Positions 8,448-16,337 of a DNA stretch of 24,535 nucleotides are shown here, piece by piece. Under the pieces are notes generated by a model. That model was not told the DNA's origin and made no database searches. It was given only the letters and a program-made list of their open reading frames with translations. The translations under genes and the position numbers were made by a program. Within the stretch, counting starts at the first letter, position 1. Every line of letters starts with the position of its first letter. Origin of the DNA: an uncultured Clostridia bacterium (lineage in GTDB: Bacteria > Bacillota > Clostridia > TANB77 > CAG-508); contig CALXZS010000002.1 in NCBI GenBank assembly GCA_944393305.1, positions 1-24,535 on the forward strand. Reading direction: 5' to 3'.

Positions 8448-9929
8448 TTATAAAATTATGCAAATTAGTCCACCACCGCCTTCATTGACTATTCTCTCCA
8501 GTGTTTCTTGAAGTTTCATTTGTGCGTCTTCAGGCATTTTTTCTAATTTGTTTTGAAGACCTTCATTTACTAACTCATGCAAACTTTTACCAAATATATT
8601 TGATTCCCATATTTTCTTAGGGTCGCTTTCGAATTCCTCAAGTAGATATTTAACTAATTCTTCTGATTGCTTTTCACTTCCTACAATAGGTGATACTTCG
8701 GTTTCTACATCTGTTAATATCATGTGAATACTTGGAGCTTTAGCTTTTAATTTTATTCCAAATTTTGAGCCTTGTTTTACCATTTCAGGTTCATCTAAAA
8801 TTAAGTCATCCATTGAAGGTGTAATTATACCATATCCTTTAGCTTTTACTTCTTCTAAAGCAGGTGCTATTCTGTCGTATTCGCATTTTATTCTTGAAAA
8901 GTTGTAAAAGGTTGTAAATAAATCAAATTCGTTATTAATATTTTGACCAGAAACTTCTGTTAAAACTTTATAGAATAAATCTTCTTTTAAATTTATTTCA
9001 ATTGTTATATTTCCTGTTCCTAAGTTTATTTCTTGAATAGTTGTTGAATTTATGATTTCAGTATTTTGCAAATTTGAAACAGCGAAATTAGCTTGTTTAA
9101 TAACAGAAATTCCAGAAAATGTTTGTTTAATTTCTTGATTTAGTTCTTTCCTTAGCCAATGTGAATTATCCAATCCGTCTACCCATTTAGGATATGTAAT
9201 ATTGATTCTCTCAATAGGAAATTCATACAAAACTTTGCTAAATATTTCATTAATATCATAAAGTGAAAGATTTGAGCAATCAGTAGGAATTACAGGGCAA
9301 TCATATTTTTCTTCTAGTGAATTTGCTAAATCTCGTGAGTAATCTGAATAAGGTGCAACAGTATTTAAGACAATTACAAAAGGTTTGTTAATTTCTTTTA
9401 ATTCTTTTACAACTCTTTCTTCTGCCAAGATGTAATCATCTCTTGAAATACCTGAAAAACTCCCATCAGTAGTAACTAATATTCCTATTGTAGAATGGTC
9501 TTGAATTACTTTTTTTGTACCTATTTCAGCTGCTTCGCCAAAAGGTATTTCTTCATCAGACCAAGGTGTTTTTACCATTCTAGGAATATCATCTTCTAAA
9601 TACCCAATAGCATTATTAACTAAATATCCTACACAGTCTACTAATCTTGCCTTAAACTTAATATTTCCATCTAATGTGATTTGGACAGCTTCATTTGGAA
9701 CAAATTTTGGTTCAGTAGTCATTATTGTTCTACCAGAAGCGCTTTGAGGGAGTTCATCTAAAGCTCTTTCTCTTTTGTAAGAGTTATCTATATTAGGTAT
9801 TACTAATAAATCCATGAAATTCTTAATAAATGTAGACTTTCCAGTTCTTACAGGACCTACTACTCCAATATAAATATCTCCATCTGTACGGCTTGATATA
9901 TCCTGATATAATTTTAAATTGTCCTCCAT
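8448..9929 (-). CDS. spoIVA: Stage IV sporulation protein A, spore coat morphogenetic ATPase
   Basis: SpoIVA polymerises on the outer forespore membrane using ATP hydrolysis and forms the platform for coat assembly and proper cortex formation. The 493-aa length matches the family (about 492 aa in Bacillus subtilis). The N-terminus shows the characteristic Walker A GPVRTGKST at residues 25-33, followed by a TRAFAC-type core (LVDCVGY Walker B-like region and an FVIVLNT segment). The C-terminal end GGLICIIL is the conserved membrane-anchoring tail. The start codon is preceded by AGGAGG on the - strand (CCTCCT at 9935-9940). It is the only - strand gene here and a standalone unit facing away from the UDP-sugar gene. 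Regulation in the forespore-mother cell programme (sigma-E in Bacillus) is expected from the family; I could not identify a convincing sigma-E promoter. Confidence 0.97.
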   Translation of the reverse strand: MEDNLKLYQDISSRTDGDIYIGVVGPVRTGKSTFIKNFMDLLVIPNIDNSYKRERALDELPQSASGRTIMTTEPKFVPNEAVQITLDGNIKFKARLVDCVGYLVNNAIGYLEDDIPRMVKTPWSDEEIPFGEAAEIGTKKVIQDHSTIGILVTTDGSFSGISRDDYILAEERVVKELKEINKPFVIVLNTVAPYSDYSRDLANSLEEKYDCPVIPTDCSNLSLYDINEIFSKVLYEFPIERINITYPKWVDGLDNSHWLRKELNQEIKQTFSGISVIKQANFAVSNLQNTEIINSTTIQEINLGTGNITIEINLKEDLFYKVLTEVSGQNINNEFDLFTTFYNFSRIKCEYDRIAPALEEVKAKGYGIITPSMDDLILDEPEMVKQGSKFGIKLKAKAPSIHMILTDVETEVSPIVGSEKQSEELVKYLLEEFESDPKKIWESNIFGKSLHELVNEGLQNKLEKMPEDAQMKLQETLERIVNEGGGGLICIIL

Positions 9930-9952
9930 TTTTACCTCCTAAAGAAGATTTA

Positions 9953-10016
9953 GAACAAAAGCGGGCTTATTAAATTTTATAATTTTTACAAATTTATATT
10001 GCCCGCGTATTTGTTC
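9953..10016. repeat. Inverted repeat in the spoIVA 5' region (GCGGGC/GCCCGC)
   Basis: GAACAAA (9953-9959) plus GCGGGC (9961-9966) pairs with GCCCGC (10001-10006) plus TTTGTTC (10010-10016). A further inner pairing of TAAATTT with AAATTTA is possible. It lies just upstream of the spoIVA ribosome binding site, so it would be in the 5' untranslated RNA. The GC-rich core stands out from the AT-rich surroundings. Confidence 0.65.
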
Positions 10017-10022
10017 GCGTGC

Positions 10023-10044
10023 CAATTTTACATTTGTAAAATTG
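10023..10044. repeat. Perfect 9-bp inverted repeat
   Basis: CAATTTTAC (10023-10031) and GTAAAATTG (10036-10044) are exact inverted copies around ATTT. It is the middle of three consecutive palindromes in the spoIVA divergent spacer. It could be an operator or a transcript hairpin. Confidence 0.6.
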
Positions 10045-10052
10045 TGTACAGT

Positions 10053-10097
10053 TTGTTATTATATAAGAAAAATTAGGTTTTTCTTATATAATAACAA
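10053..10097. repeat. Perfect 20-bp inverted repeat with 5-nt loop
   Basis: The arm TTGTTATTATATAAGAAAAA (10053-10072) is repeated exactly in inverted orientation at 10078-10097 around TTAGG. No T-run follows on either strand beyond the arms themselves. The length and perfection are far above chance. It lies between divergently transcribed spoIVA and the UDP-sugar gene. Confidence 0.8.
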
Positions 10098-10169
10098 AAC
10101 TTTATTAAAGTATATTAAAAAAGTTACAAGTTATGACTAATTAATAAAAAAAGTCAAAAATAAAGCGTA

Positions 10170-10198
10170 TTGCATATTATATATAAATGTGATAGAAT
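10170..10198 (+). promoter_or_regulatory. Sigma-A type promoter for the UDP-sugar pyrophosphorylase gene
   Basis: TTGCAT (10170-10175) and TAGAAT (10193-10198) are spaced by 17 nt, about 30 nt before the ATG at 10229. The same box pair and spacing occurs upstream of rpsF. Confidence 0.65.
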
Positions 10199-10228
10199 GG
10201 CAGATATACATAGAGAGGGGGCAATTTT

Positions 10229-11485
10229 ATGTCTGATAATTATACAGAAATTTTAAAAGAAAATGGTCAAGAGCATTTATTGAAATACCTTGAAATTGCA
10301 AATGAAGAACAGAAAAAAAGATTGATAGAAGATATAAAAAATATAGATTTTAAAAAAATAAAGGAATTATATAGTATTAGTAATAAAAATACTGATAAAG
10401 CGATAGAAAGCTATATAATAGAACATACAAAATTTGTAGATAAATATAAAATTAGTAAAGAAGAATTTGATACATATAAAAATATAGGGGAAGAAATAAT
10501 AAAAAATGGTGAATATGCAGTTGTAACAATGGCAGGAGGTCAGGGAACTAGACTTGGTCATAATGGCCCTAAGGGTACATTTATTTTAAATGTAAAACCA
10601 CAGCCAAAATCATTATTTGAAATTCTAGCTGATGGAATAAAAAGAGCAAATGATAAATATGGAATAACATTAAATTGGTACATTATGACTAGCACAGAGA
10701 ATAATGAAAAAACACAAAAATATTTTGAAGAGCAAAAATACTTTGGTTATCCAAAGGAAAAAATTAAATTTTTCAAACAAGGAAATTTACCATTAATTAG
10801 TGAAGACGGCAAATTGTTAGTTGATGAGAATTTTCATATAAAATATGCAGCAGATGGAAATGGATGTATATATAAATCTATGAAAAAAGATGGCATTTTA
10901 GATGATATGAAAAAGAAGAATATAAAATGGATATTCATAGGTTCAGTTGATAATGCACTTTTAAATATGGTAGACCCAGTGCTTCTTGGACTTACAGTAT
11001 CAGAAGGAAATAGCATTGGTTCAAAATCAGTGGTAAAAAGAAGTCCAGAAGAACCAGTTGGCGTATTTTGTAAAAAGAATAATAGACCAGCAGTTATAGA
11101 ATATACAGAACTTCCAGCTGAAATGGCACATGAAAGAGATGAAGATGGAGAGCTTTTATTTGGAGAATCACATATAATGTGTAATTTATATAATATAGAG
11201 GCTTTGGAAAAAATTAGCGAAAATAATTTGCCATATCATAGTGCTCATAAAAAGGCTTCATATATGGACGAAAATGGTAAAATGATCAAAGCAGAAAAAG
11301 CAAATGCATATAAATATGAAGCATTTATATTTGATGGTTTTGTATTTTTTGATGGAATATCTATCCTTCGAGGAAGAAGAGAAGAAGATTTTGCACCTGT
11401 AAAAAATAAAGAAGGGCAAGATAGTCCTGAAACAGCCATAAAATTATATAATGATTATTGGGAGAAGATGGGGAAAATAAAATAA
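10229..11485 (+). CDS. UDPGP-family uridylyltransferase (UDP-GlcNAc/UDP-Glc pyrophosphorylase type)
   Basis: It catalyses UTP plus sugar-1-phosphate to UDP-sugar plus pyrophosphate; the sugar is probably N-acetylglucosamine or glucose. The nucleotide-binding signature MAGGQGTRLGHNGPKG is at residues 101-116, matching the eukaryote-type UAP/AGX family rather than bacterial GlmU or GalU. Further family landmarks are ADGNGCIYKSM (usually GNGG, here Cys) and the GSVDNALLNMVDP segment. At 418 aa it is shorter than eukaryotic UAPs of roughly 500 aa. The ATG follows GAGAGGGGG. The next gene, 58 nt on, encodes a left-handed beta-helix protein similar to the acetyltransferase half of GlmU, which suggests a two-gene UDP-sugar module. 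Substrate choice cannot be settled from sequence. Confidence 0.88.
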   Translation: MSDNYTEILKENGQEHLLKYLEIANEEQKKRLIEDIKNIDFKKIKELYSISNKNTDKAIESYIIEHTKFVDKYKISKEEFDTYKNIGEEIIKNGEYAVVTMAGGQGTRLGHNGPKGTFILNVKPQPKSLFEILADGIKRANDKYGITLNWYIMTSTENNEKTQKYFEEQKYFGYPKEKIKFFKQGNLPLISEDGKLLVDENFHIKYAADGNGCIYKSMKKDGILDDMKKKNIKWIFIGSVDNALLNMVDPVLLGLTVSEGNSIGSKSVVKRSPEEPVGVFCKKNNRPAVIEYTELPAEMAHERDEDGELLFGESHIMCNLYNIEALEKISENNLPYHSAHKKASYMDENGKMIKAEKANAYKYEAFIFDGFVFFDGISILRGRREEDFAPVKNKEGQDSPETAIKLYNDYWEKMGKIK

Positions 11486-11543
11486 AAGGTACGTTTCATA
11501 CAGTGTTGTGCCTTGAGCAAAATGAAAGGAATGAATTATAAAA
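11480..11543 (+). repeat. Dispersed leader repeat, copy 2, with SD-sequestering hairpin
   Basis: This stretch, running from the end of the previous gene to the next ATG, matches 20305-20367 at roughly 85% by eye, with identical distance to the start codon. The shared core is ACGTTT.ATACAGT.TTGTG. then CTTGAG, GAAAGGAATGAA and TATAAAAATG. CCTT (11511-11514) can pair with AAGG (11526-11529), the Shine-Dalgarno of the gene at 11544. Confidence 0.8.
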
Positions 11544-12209
11544 ATGGAAGAATGTAAAATTGTTAATTTATATACTTTAGATGAAACAATAGCAAAAGAT
11601 TTACTAGAAAAACATGAATATCCTTGGGAAGTATTACCACATATTGAAGAATACATAAAAGAATTAGGAAAAAAATTAGATAAAGAAGAATATATACAAA
11701 AAGAAAATAATGTATGGATTCATAAAACAGCAAAAGTTTATGATTCAGCATATATAGGTGAAAATTGTATTATATGTAAAAATGCAGAAATAAGACATTG
11801 TGCATTCATACGTAAAAATGCAATCATTGGAGAAGGCACAGTTGTAGGAAACTCTACTGAACTAAAAAATGTAATATTATTCAATAAAGTACAAGTACCA
11901 CATTATAATTATGTAGGAGACTCGATTTTAGGATATAAAGCACATATGGGAGCTGGCTCAATTACTTCAAATGTAAAGTCAGATAAAAAATTAGTAGTTA
12001 TAAAAAACGGAGAAGAAAGAATAGAAACAGGAATAAAGAAAATAGGTGCAATGCTCGGAGACAATGTAGAAGTGGGTTGTGGAAGTGTGCTAAATCCAGG
12101 AACTATAATTGGAAAAAATACGAATATTTACCCACTTTCCTCAGTAAGAGGAGTCATAAAACCTAATAGCATATATAAAGAAAAAGGAAATATAGTAGAA
12201 AAAAATTAG
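11544..12209 (+). CDS. Left-handed beta-helix (hexapeptide repeat) protein, GlmU acetyltransferase-like
   Basis: This 221-aa protein is built mainly from hexapeptide repeats, visible from about residue 60 onward (VWIHKTAKVYDSAYIGENCIIC..., then IGEGTVVG, then IGDNVEVG-type rungs). The segment VPHYNYVGDSILGYKAHMGAGSIT corresponds to the GlmU acetyltransferase region, with H120 at the position of the catalytic His in the VGHLSYLGD motif. It lacks a nucleotidyltransferase domain. The first ~55 residues (TLDETIAKDLLEKHEYPWEVL...) form a helical N-terminal extension. Placed behind a UDPGP-family enzyme, it may acetylate glucosamine-1-phosphate or act as a scaffold partner. Such proteins are often labelled UDP-GlcNAc pyrophosphorylase, which the sequence does not support. 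The ribosome binding site is 13 nt from the ATG, inside the leader repeat. Confidence 0.8.
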   Translation: MEECKIVNLYTLDETIAKDLLEKHEYPWEVLPHIEEYIKELGKKLDKEEYIQKENNVWIHKTAKVYDSAYIGENCIICKNAEIRHCAFIRKNAIIGEGTVVGNSTELKNVILFNKVQVPHYNYVGDSILGYKAHMGAGSITSNVKSDKKLVVIKNGEERIETGIKKIGAMLGDNVEVGCGSVLNPGTIIGKNTNIYPLSSVRGVIKPNSIYKEKGNIVEKN

Positions 12210-12215
12210 TCAATC

Positions 12216-12453
12216 TGGGACGGTCCTTTTTTGAAAAAATTTTTCCTTTCTATAATATATATTTTACAAAAAGCAAAATACATTCTAGAGCATTTCAGCG
12301 AACGAAGCTGTTTTTTAAAAACAGCGTAGTGGAGCGTGCAAGCTGGAGCGAGTATATACGAGTGACCCGCGCCGTGAAATGTGGAAGAATGTATTTTGGG
12401 ATTTTGTAAGAATTTTTGAAATAGGAAAAATTTTTCAAAAAAGGACCGTCCCA
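12216..12453. mobile_element. MITE/REP-like palindromic element, copy A
   Basis: TGGGACGGTCC (12216-12226) and GGACCGTCCCA (12443-12453) are exact terminal inverted repeats. The inverted symmetry continues inward (TTTTTTGAAAAA, TTTTTCCT and AAAATACATTCT occur in both arms), so the whole ~238 nt can fold as one long imperfect hairpin. The centre is GC-rich (GTGCAAGCTGGAGCGAG, then GACCCGCG) and matches the reverse complement of the centre of copy B at 24244-24441. AATC flanks both ends. No transposase is encoded. It fills the otherwise non-coding stretch after the beta-helix gene. Confidence 0.82.
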
Positions 12454-12478
12454 AATCAAAAAAAATAAAAAATTTTTC

Positions 12479-12507
12479 TTTACTTATTTAAAAAAATGTG
12501 GTATAAT
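12479..12507 (+). promoter_or_regulatory. Sigma-A type promoter for carD
   Basis: TTTACT (12479-12484) and a perfect TATAAT (12502-12507) are spaced by 17 nt. They begin 25 nt past the end of the palindromic element and ~70 nt before the carD start. Confidence 0.65.
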
Positions 12508-12576
12508 AATACTGTGCTATAAAGAGGAAAAGTTTACTCTTACATAACACATAAAGTTGGAAAGGAGTGACTTTAA

Positions 12577-13152
12577 TTGTTTAATATAGGTGATAATGTA
12601 GTATACCCAATGCATGGAGCAGGAAGTATAAAGGCTATTGAGGAAAAGGAAATTTTACATGAAAAGCAGCAGTACTATGTAATCGAAATGCCTGGAGAGG
12701 TTATGGTTATGGTTCCAACTGCAAAAGCTGAATCTATGGGAGTAAGAAGTGTAATAGATAAGCAAAGTGCTAATAGTGTACTTCAAGTTTTAGAAAAAGA
12801 TGAAACTGATATGTCAAATAATTGGAACAAAAGGTATAGAGACAACCTTGAAAAAATGAAAACTGGTGACGTATATCAAATTGCTGATGTAGTTAGAAAT
12901 CTAAGTTTCAAACAAAAAGAAAAAGGAGGACTATCTACTGGTGAGAAAAAAATGTTGATGAATGCTAAACAAATTTTAGTAAGCGAATTAGTTTTAGCAG
13001 AACATTCTTCTAAAGAAGAAATAGAAAAATTAATCGACAATAAAATTGATATGTCATACAAAGAATATAGAGTTCCAACAGAAGCAAAAATAGATTTTAA
13101 ACAAAATGCAGTTAATAAATTTATTCCTTTTGATGGAGCAGCAAATGCTTAA
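12577..13152 (+). CDS. CarD/CdnL-family RNA polymerase-binding transcription factor
   Basis: CarD-type proteins bind the RNA polymerase beta subunit and promoter DNA to modulate open-complex formation. This one is 191 aa. Residues 1-60 form the RNAP-interacting domain (FNIGDNVVYPMHGAGSI at the N-terminus is the family signature, then a VMVP..KAESMGVR segment), and a helical C-terminal domain follows, with the LVLAEHSSKEEIEKLID region. The start is TTG at 12577, supported by AAAGGAG (12561-12567) at correct spacing and by the family N-terminus. It has its own promoter and its own terminator, and stands directly before dnaG-rpoD, so three genes acting on transcription or replication initiation are adjacent. 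Confidence in the family is high; the exact regulon is unknown. Confidence 0.93.
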   Translation: MFNIGDNVVYPMHGAGSIKAIEEKEILHEKQQYYVIEMPGEVMVMVPTAKAESMGVRSVIDKQSANSVLQVLEKDETDMSNNWNKRYRDNLEKMKTGDVYQIADVVRNLSFKQKEKGGLSTGEKKMLMNAKQILVSELVLAEHSSKEEIEKLIDNKIDMSYKEYRVPTEAKIDFKQNAVNKFIPFDGAANA

Positions 13153-13158
13153 ACATTA

Positions 13159-13194
13159 AAGAAAAAGGTACTTATGTATCTTTTTTTCTTGGAC
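13159..13194 (+). terminator. Rho-independent terminator after carD
   Basis: AAAGAAAAAGGTAC and GTATCTTTTTTTCTT form a stem with loop TTAT, with the T-tract merged into the 3' arm. It lies a few nt after the carD stop and separates carD from dnaG. Confidence 0.7.
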
Positions 13195-13224
13195 TTCAAA
13201 ATAAATTATGTTAATTTACAAAAA

Positions 13225-13254
13225 TTTACATAATTTGACGAAGATTGTATACAT
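13225..13254 (+). promoter_or_regulatory. Candidate promoter for dnaG-rpoD
   Basis: TTTACA (13225-13230) and TATACA (13249-13254) are separated by 18 nt in the spacer between the carD terminator and dnaG. A second TTTACA at 13269-13274 offers an alternative. The match is only moderate. Confidence 0.35.
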
Positions 13255-13319
13255 TAAGAAGGATTTAGTTTACATATGTCGAATAATATAAGTATGAGTA
13301 AAAAGAAGGATTGTTTAAA

Positions 13320-15107
13320 GTGAGATATAGTGATGAATTATTAGAAGAAATAAGAAGTCGAAATGATATTATTGATGTTATATCACAATATGTTGTTCTA
13401 AAAAGAAGTGGAAGAAATTATTTTGGTCTATGCCCATTTCATAATGAAAAATCACCATCATTTTCCGTTTCGCCTGATAAACAAATATTTCATTGCTTTG
13501 GTTGTGGTGTCGGAGGAAATGTATTTCATTTCATTATGAAAATAGAAAATATTAATTTTGTTGAAAGTGTACAACTTTTAGCAGAAAGGGCGGGAATAAA
13601 ACTTCCGACTTTAGGTAATTATGAAGACGAAAAAATAGCTAAACTTAAAGCTAAGGTTTATGATGTTAACCAATTTGCGGCTGAATATTATCATCAAAAC
13701 TTATATAAACCAACTGCAAAACCTGGTCAAGAATACATAAAAAAAAGAAAATTAGACAATAATACATTAAAGTCATTTATGATAGGTTTTTCAGGTGAAT
13801 TTGATGAATTATATAAAGCTTTAAGAAAACAAGGATTTGAAGATGAAGAAATTTTAGCTTCGGGTTTAGTAAATAAAAGTCGTGAAGGAATGTACATTGA
13901 TAGATATAGACATAGAATAATGTTTCCAATACAAGATGTAAGAAATAGAGTAATAGCCTTTGGAGGTAGAGTTCTAGATGACAGTAAACCAAAATATATA
14001 AATTCACCAGAAAATATTGTATATAGTAAAGGCAGAAATTTATTTGGCTTAAATGTCGCTAAGAAAAATAATCCTGGAACTATGAAAAGACTTTTAATAG
14101 TAGAAGGATATATGGACGCAATTTCTCTATTTCAAAGAGGAATTACAAATGTTGTGGCGTCACTTGGTACGGCTCTTACAGACGCTCAAGGAAGGCTACT
14201 TAGAAAATCAACTGAGCAAGTTATATTGGGTTATGATGCCGACGGAGCAGGACAAGCAGCAATTGTAAGAGGAATGGAAATTCTTAAAAATATGGGATGT
14301 GATATTAGAGTTTTGCAAATAAGTGGAGCTAAAGACCCAGATGAATTTGTTATAAAATACGGTCCAGATAGATTTAGAAAATGCATAGATGACGCAATTT
14401 CTGTTGTAGAATATAAAGTTAAAAATTTAAAAAAAGAATTAAATTTAGATAATACAAGTGATAAAATAAAATTTTTAAACGCAATAGCTAAAATTTTATC
14501 AGAAGTAGACAATAGCATGGAAAGAGAAGTATATGTAGAAAAAATCTCTAAGAGTTATGATATTTCAAAAGAAGCAATCTATGCTGAAATTAATAAAAAA
14601 TTATATTCTAATAATTCCGCAAATCCAAAGGTACTTGAAGCAAGACCAAATATCGTAAGACCAAAACAAGAAGAAAAAATAGACGAATTTTCTGCTAGAA
14701 GAGAACAAATGCTAATATATTTATTAATAAACTATCCAAAAGAAAGCCTTGAAAGAATAAAATCAGTAGTTAGTCTTGATGATATAAAATCAGAAAAAAA
14801 TAAAAATATAATGTCAATCTTATATGAGAAAATGTCTGCCAATGAAAGTGTAGAAAATATTTTAAACTGGTTTGAAGATAATGAAATTATTAATTATATC
14901 ACAGGAATTTTAGCTTATGATTTTGAATTAACAGATATTGAAAAAGGCATAGAGGATGTAGAAAATGTATATAAGAAAAACTCGTTAGTCAAAAAAAGAG
15001 ATGAAATAATTAATAAATTAAATGATAGAACAATCCCAAAAGAGGAACAAATAGAATTAGGGAAAGAGTTGAATAATATCATAATAAACTTAGCTAAAAT
15101 TAAGTAG
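13320..15107 (+). CDS. dnaG: DNA primase
   Basis: Primase synthesises RNA primers at the replication fork and is recruited by the replicative helicase. The N-terminal zinc-binding domain shows CPFH (C38, H41) and HCFGCG (C59, C62). The RNA polymerase core follows with TOPRIM motifs VEGYMDA (E262) and GYDADGAG (D306, D308). The C-terminal helicase-interaction region is less conserved, ending near residue 595. I choose the GTG at 13320 over the in-frame TTG at 13311, because AAGGA ends at 13310, touching the TTG but 9 nt from the GTG. The product MRYSDELLEEIRSRNDIIDVI also fits family N-termini. It lies 9 nt before rpoD, forming the macromolecular synthesis operon dnaG-rpoD; rpsU is not in front of it. 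Confidence 0.95.
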   Translation: MRYSDELLEEIRSRNDIIDVISQYVVLKRSGRNYFGLCPFHNEKSPSFSVSPDKQIFHCFGCGVGGNVFHFIMKIENINFVESVQLLAERAGIKLPTLGNYEDEKIAKLKAKVYDVNQFAAEYYHQNLYKPTAKPGQEYIKKRKLDNNTLKSFMIGFSGEFDELYKALRKQGFEDEEILASGLVNKSREGMYIDRYRHRIMFPIQDVRNRVIAFGGRVLDDSKPKYINSPENIVYSKGRNLFGLNVAKKNNPGTMKRLLIVEGYMDAISLFQRGITNVVASLGTALTDAQGRLLRKSTEQVILGYDADGAGQAAIVRGMEILKNMGCDIRVLQISGAKDPDEFVIKYGPDRFRKCIDDAISVVEYKVKNLKKELNLDNTSDKIKFLNAIAKILSEVDNSMEREVYVEKISKSYDISKEAIYAEINKKLYSNNSANPKVLEARPNIVRPKQEEKIDEFSARREQMLIYLLINYPKESLERIKSVVSLDDIKSEKNKNIMSILYEKMSANESVENILNWFEDNEIINYITGILAYDFELTDIEKGIEDVENVYKKNSLVKKRDEIINKLNDRTIPKEEQIELGKELNNIIINLAKIK

Positions 15108-15116
15108 GGGGTAATT

Positions 15117-16298
15117 ATGGATAATAAACCAGAAAAAAAAGATGTGAAAACAGCAATTAATATGATAGATAATGCTAGAATCGCACATAAAGAAAAGAAA
15201 AAGGAAGAAAATGTAAAACCTGAAATAGAAAAAATAATAAATGAAGCAAAGAAAAAAGGAAAAATAACTTATGGAGAGCTTGCTTCAAAACTAGCTGACG
15301 CAGACGCAGACCAAATTGATGAGGTTTTTAACGCTTTTGAAAGCATGGGAGTGAATGTCTTAAAAGATGATATAGATGATATTGAACCAGATGCAGATGA
15401 GCTAGAAGAAGTTGAAGATATTCCAATAGAAGAATTAAATAATGTAGAAAATGTAGATACATTAGAAGGCGTTGGAATTGATGATCCAGTTAGAATGTAT
15501 TTAAGAGAGATTGGAAAAATACCGCTATTAACATATAGTCAAGAATTAGACTTAGCAAAAAGAATATTAGCAGGAGATGAAAGAGCAAAACAAAAATTAG
15601 CTGAATCAAATTTAAGATTAGTTGTTAGTATTGCTAAAAAATATGTTGGTAGAGGAATGCTATTTTTAGATTTAATCCAAGAAGGTAATATGGGCTTGAT
15701 TAAAGCAGTAGAAAAATTTGATTACAAAAAAGGATATAAGTTTAGCACTTATGCAACATGGTGGATTAGACAAGCTATCACAAGAGCAATAGCAGACCAA
15801 GCAAGAACCATTAGAATACCAGTTCATATGGTAGAAACAATTAATAAATTAATTAGGACTTCAAGACATTTGTTACAACAAAATGGTAGAGAACCTACAC
15901 CAGAAGAAATTGCAAAAGAAATGGAAGTGTCAGTAGATAGAGTTATAGAAATTCAAAAAATTGCTCAAGACCCAGTGTCATTGGAAACTCCTATTGGTGA
16001 AGAAGATGATAGCCATTTAGGTGATTTTATACAAGATGAAGATTCTCCATCACCACAAGAGTCTGCTTCATATACTATGTTAAAAGAACAATTAGACGAA
16101 GTAATGTCAACACTTACTCCTAGAGAAGCAAAAGTTCTAAGATTAAGATTTGGCTTAGATGATGGAAAAGCTAGAACCCTTGAAGAAGTTGGAAGAGAAT
16201 TTAACGTAACCAGAGAAAGAATTAGACAAATTGAAGCAAAAGCTTTAAGAAAATTAAGACATCCAAGTAGAAGCAAAAAGTTAAAAGCATATATGTAA
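15117..16298 (+). CDS. rpoD: RNA polymerase primary sigma factor (sigma-A)
   Basis: The principal sigma factor directs RNA polymerase to housekeeping promoters. At 393 aa it has the compact Bacillota architecture, without the long non-conserved insert of proteobacterial sigma-70. It has region 1.1 (about residues 30-80), an acidic linker (DDIDDIEPDADELEEVED), region 1.2 (DDPVRMYLREIGKIPLL), region 2 including YATWWIRQAI (from residue 212), region 3, and the region 4.2 helix-turn-helix (residues ~353-377, RTLEEVGREFNVTRERIRQI). The start ATG follows AGGGGG. It is preceded by dnaG by 9 nt; no terminator is visible after it, and the pilin-like gene starts 39 nt downstream, so read-through is possible. 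Its promoters here appear as TTGCAT/TTGACA with TATAAT/TAGAAT. Confidence 0.97.
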   Translation: MDNKPEKKDVKTAINMIDNARIAHKEKKKEENVKPEIEKIINEAKKKGKITYGELASKLADADADQIDEVFNAFESMGVNVLKDDIDDIEPDADELEEVEDIPIEELNNVENVDTLEGVGIDDPVRMYLREIGKIPLLTYSQELDLAKRILAGDERAKQKLAESNLRLVVSIAKKYVGRGMLFLDLIQEGNMGLIKAVEKFDYKKGYKFSTYATWWIRQAITRAIADQARTIRIPVHMVETINKLIRTSRHLLQQNGREPTPEEIAKEMEVSVDRVIEIQKIAQDPVSLETPIGEEDDSHLGDFIQDEDSPSPQESASYTMLKEQLDEVMSTLTPREAKVLRLRFGLDDGKARTLEEVGREFNVTRERIRQIEAKALRKLRHPSRSKKLKAYM

Positions 16299-16337
16299 AA
16301 TATATGTAAGAAGTATATAAACGGAAGGAGAAAGTTT

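Noticed and set aside
10098..10160. Possible sigma-E promoter for spoIVA on the - strand (TCATAAC and a TATACTTT-like box)
   Set aside because: Both boxes match only loosely in an AT-rich region; not strong enough to list as a feature.
11531..11557. Short out-of-frame reading frame starting at GGAATG in leader repeat copies 2 and 3
   Set aside because: Its ATG touches the Shine-Dalgarno core, and lengths differ greatly between copies, so a translated leader peptide is unlikely.
12206..12454. An 82-codon reading frame on the - strand
   Set aside because: It coincides almost exactly with the palindromic element, has no ribosome binding site or protein-like composition, and is explained by the repeat.
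13311..13319. TTG at 13311 as the dnaG start
   Set aside because: It touches the end of the AAGGA ribosome binding site; the GTG at 13320 has correct spacing and a family-like N-terminus.
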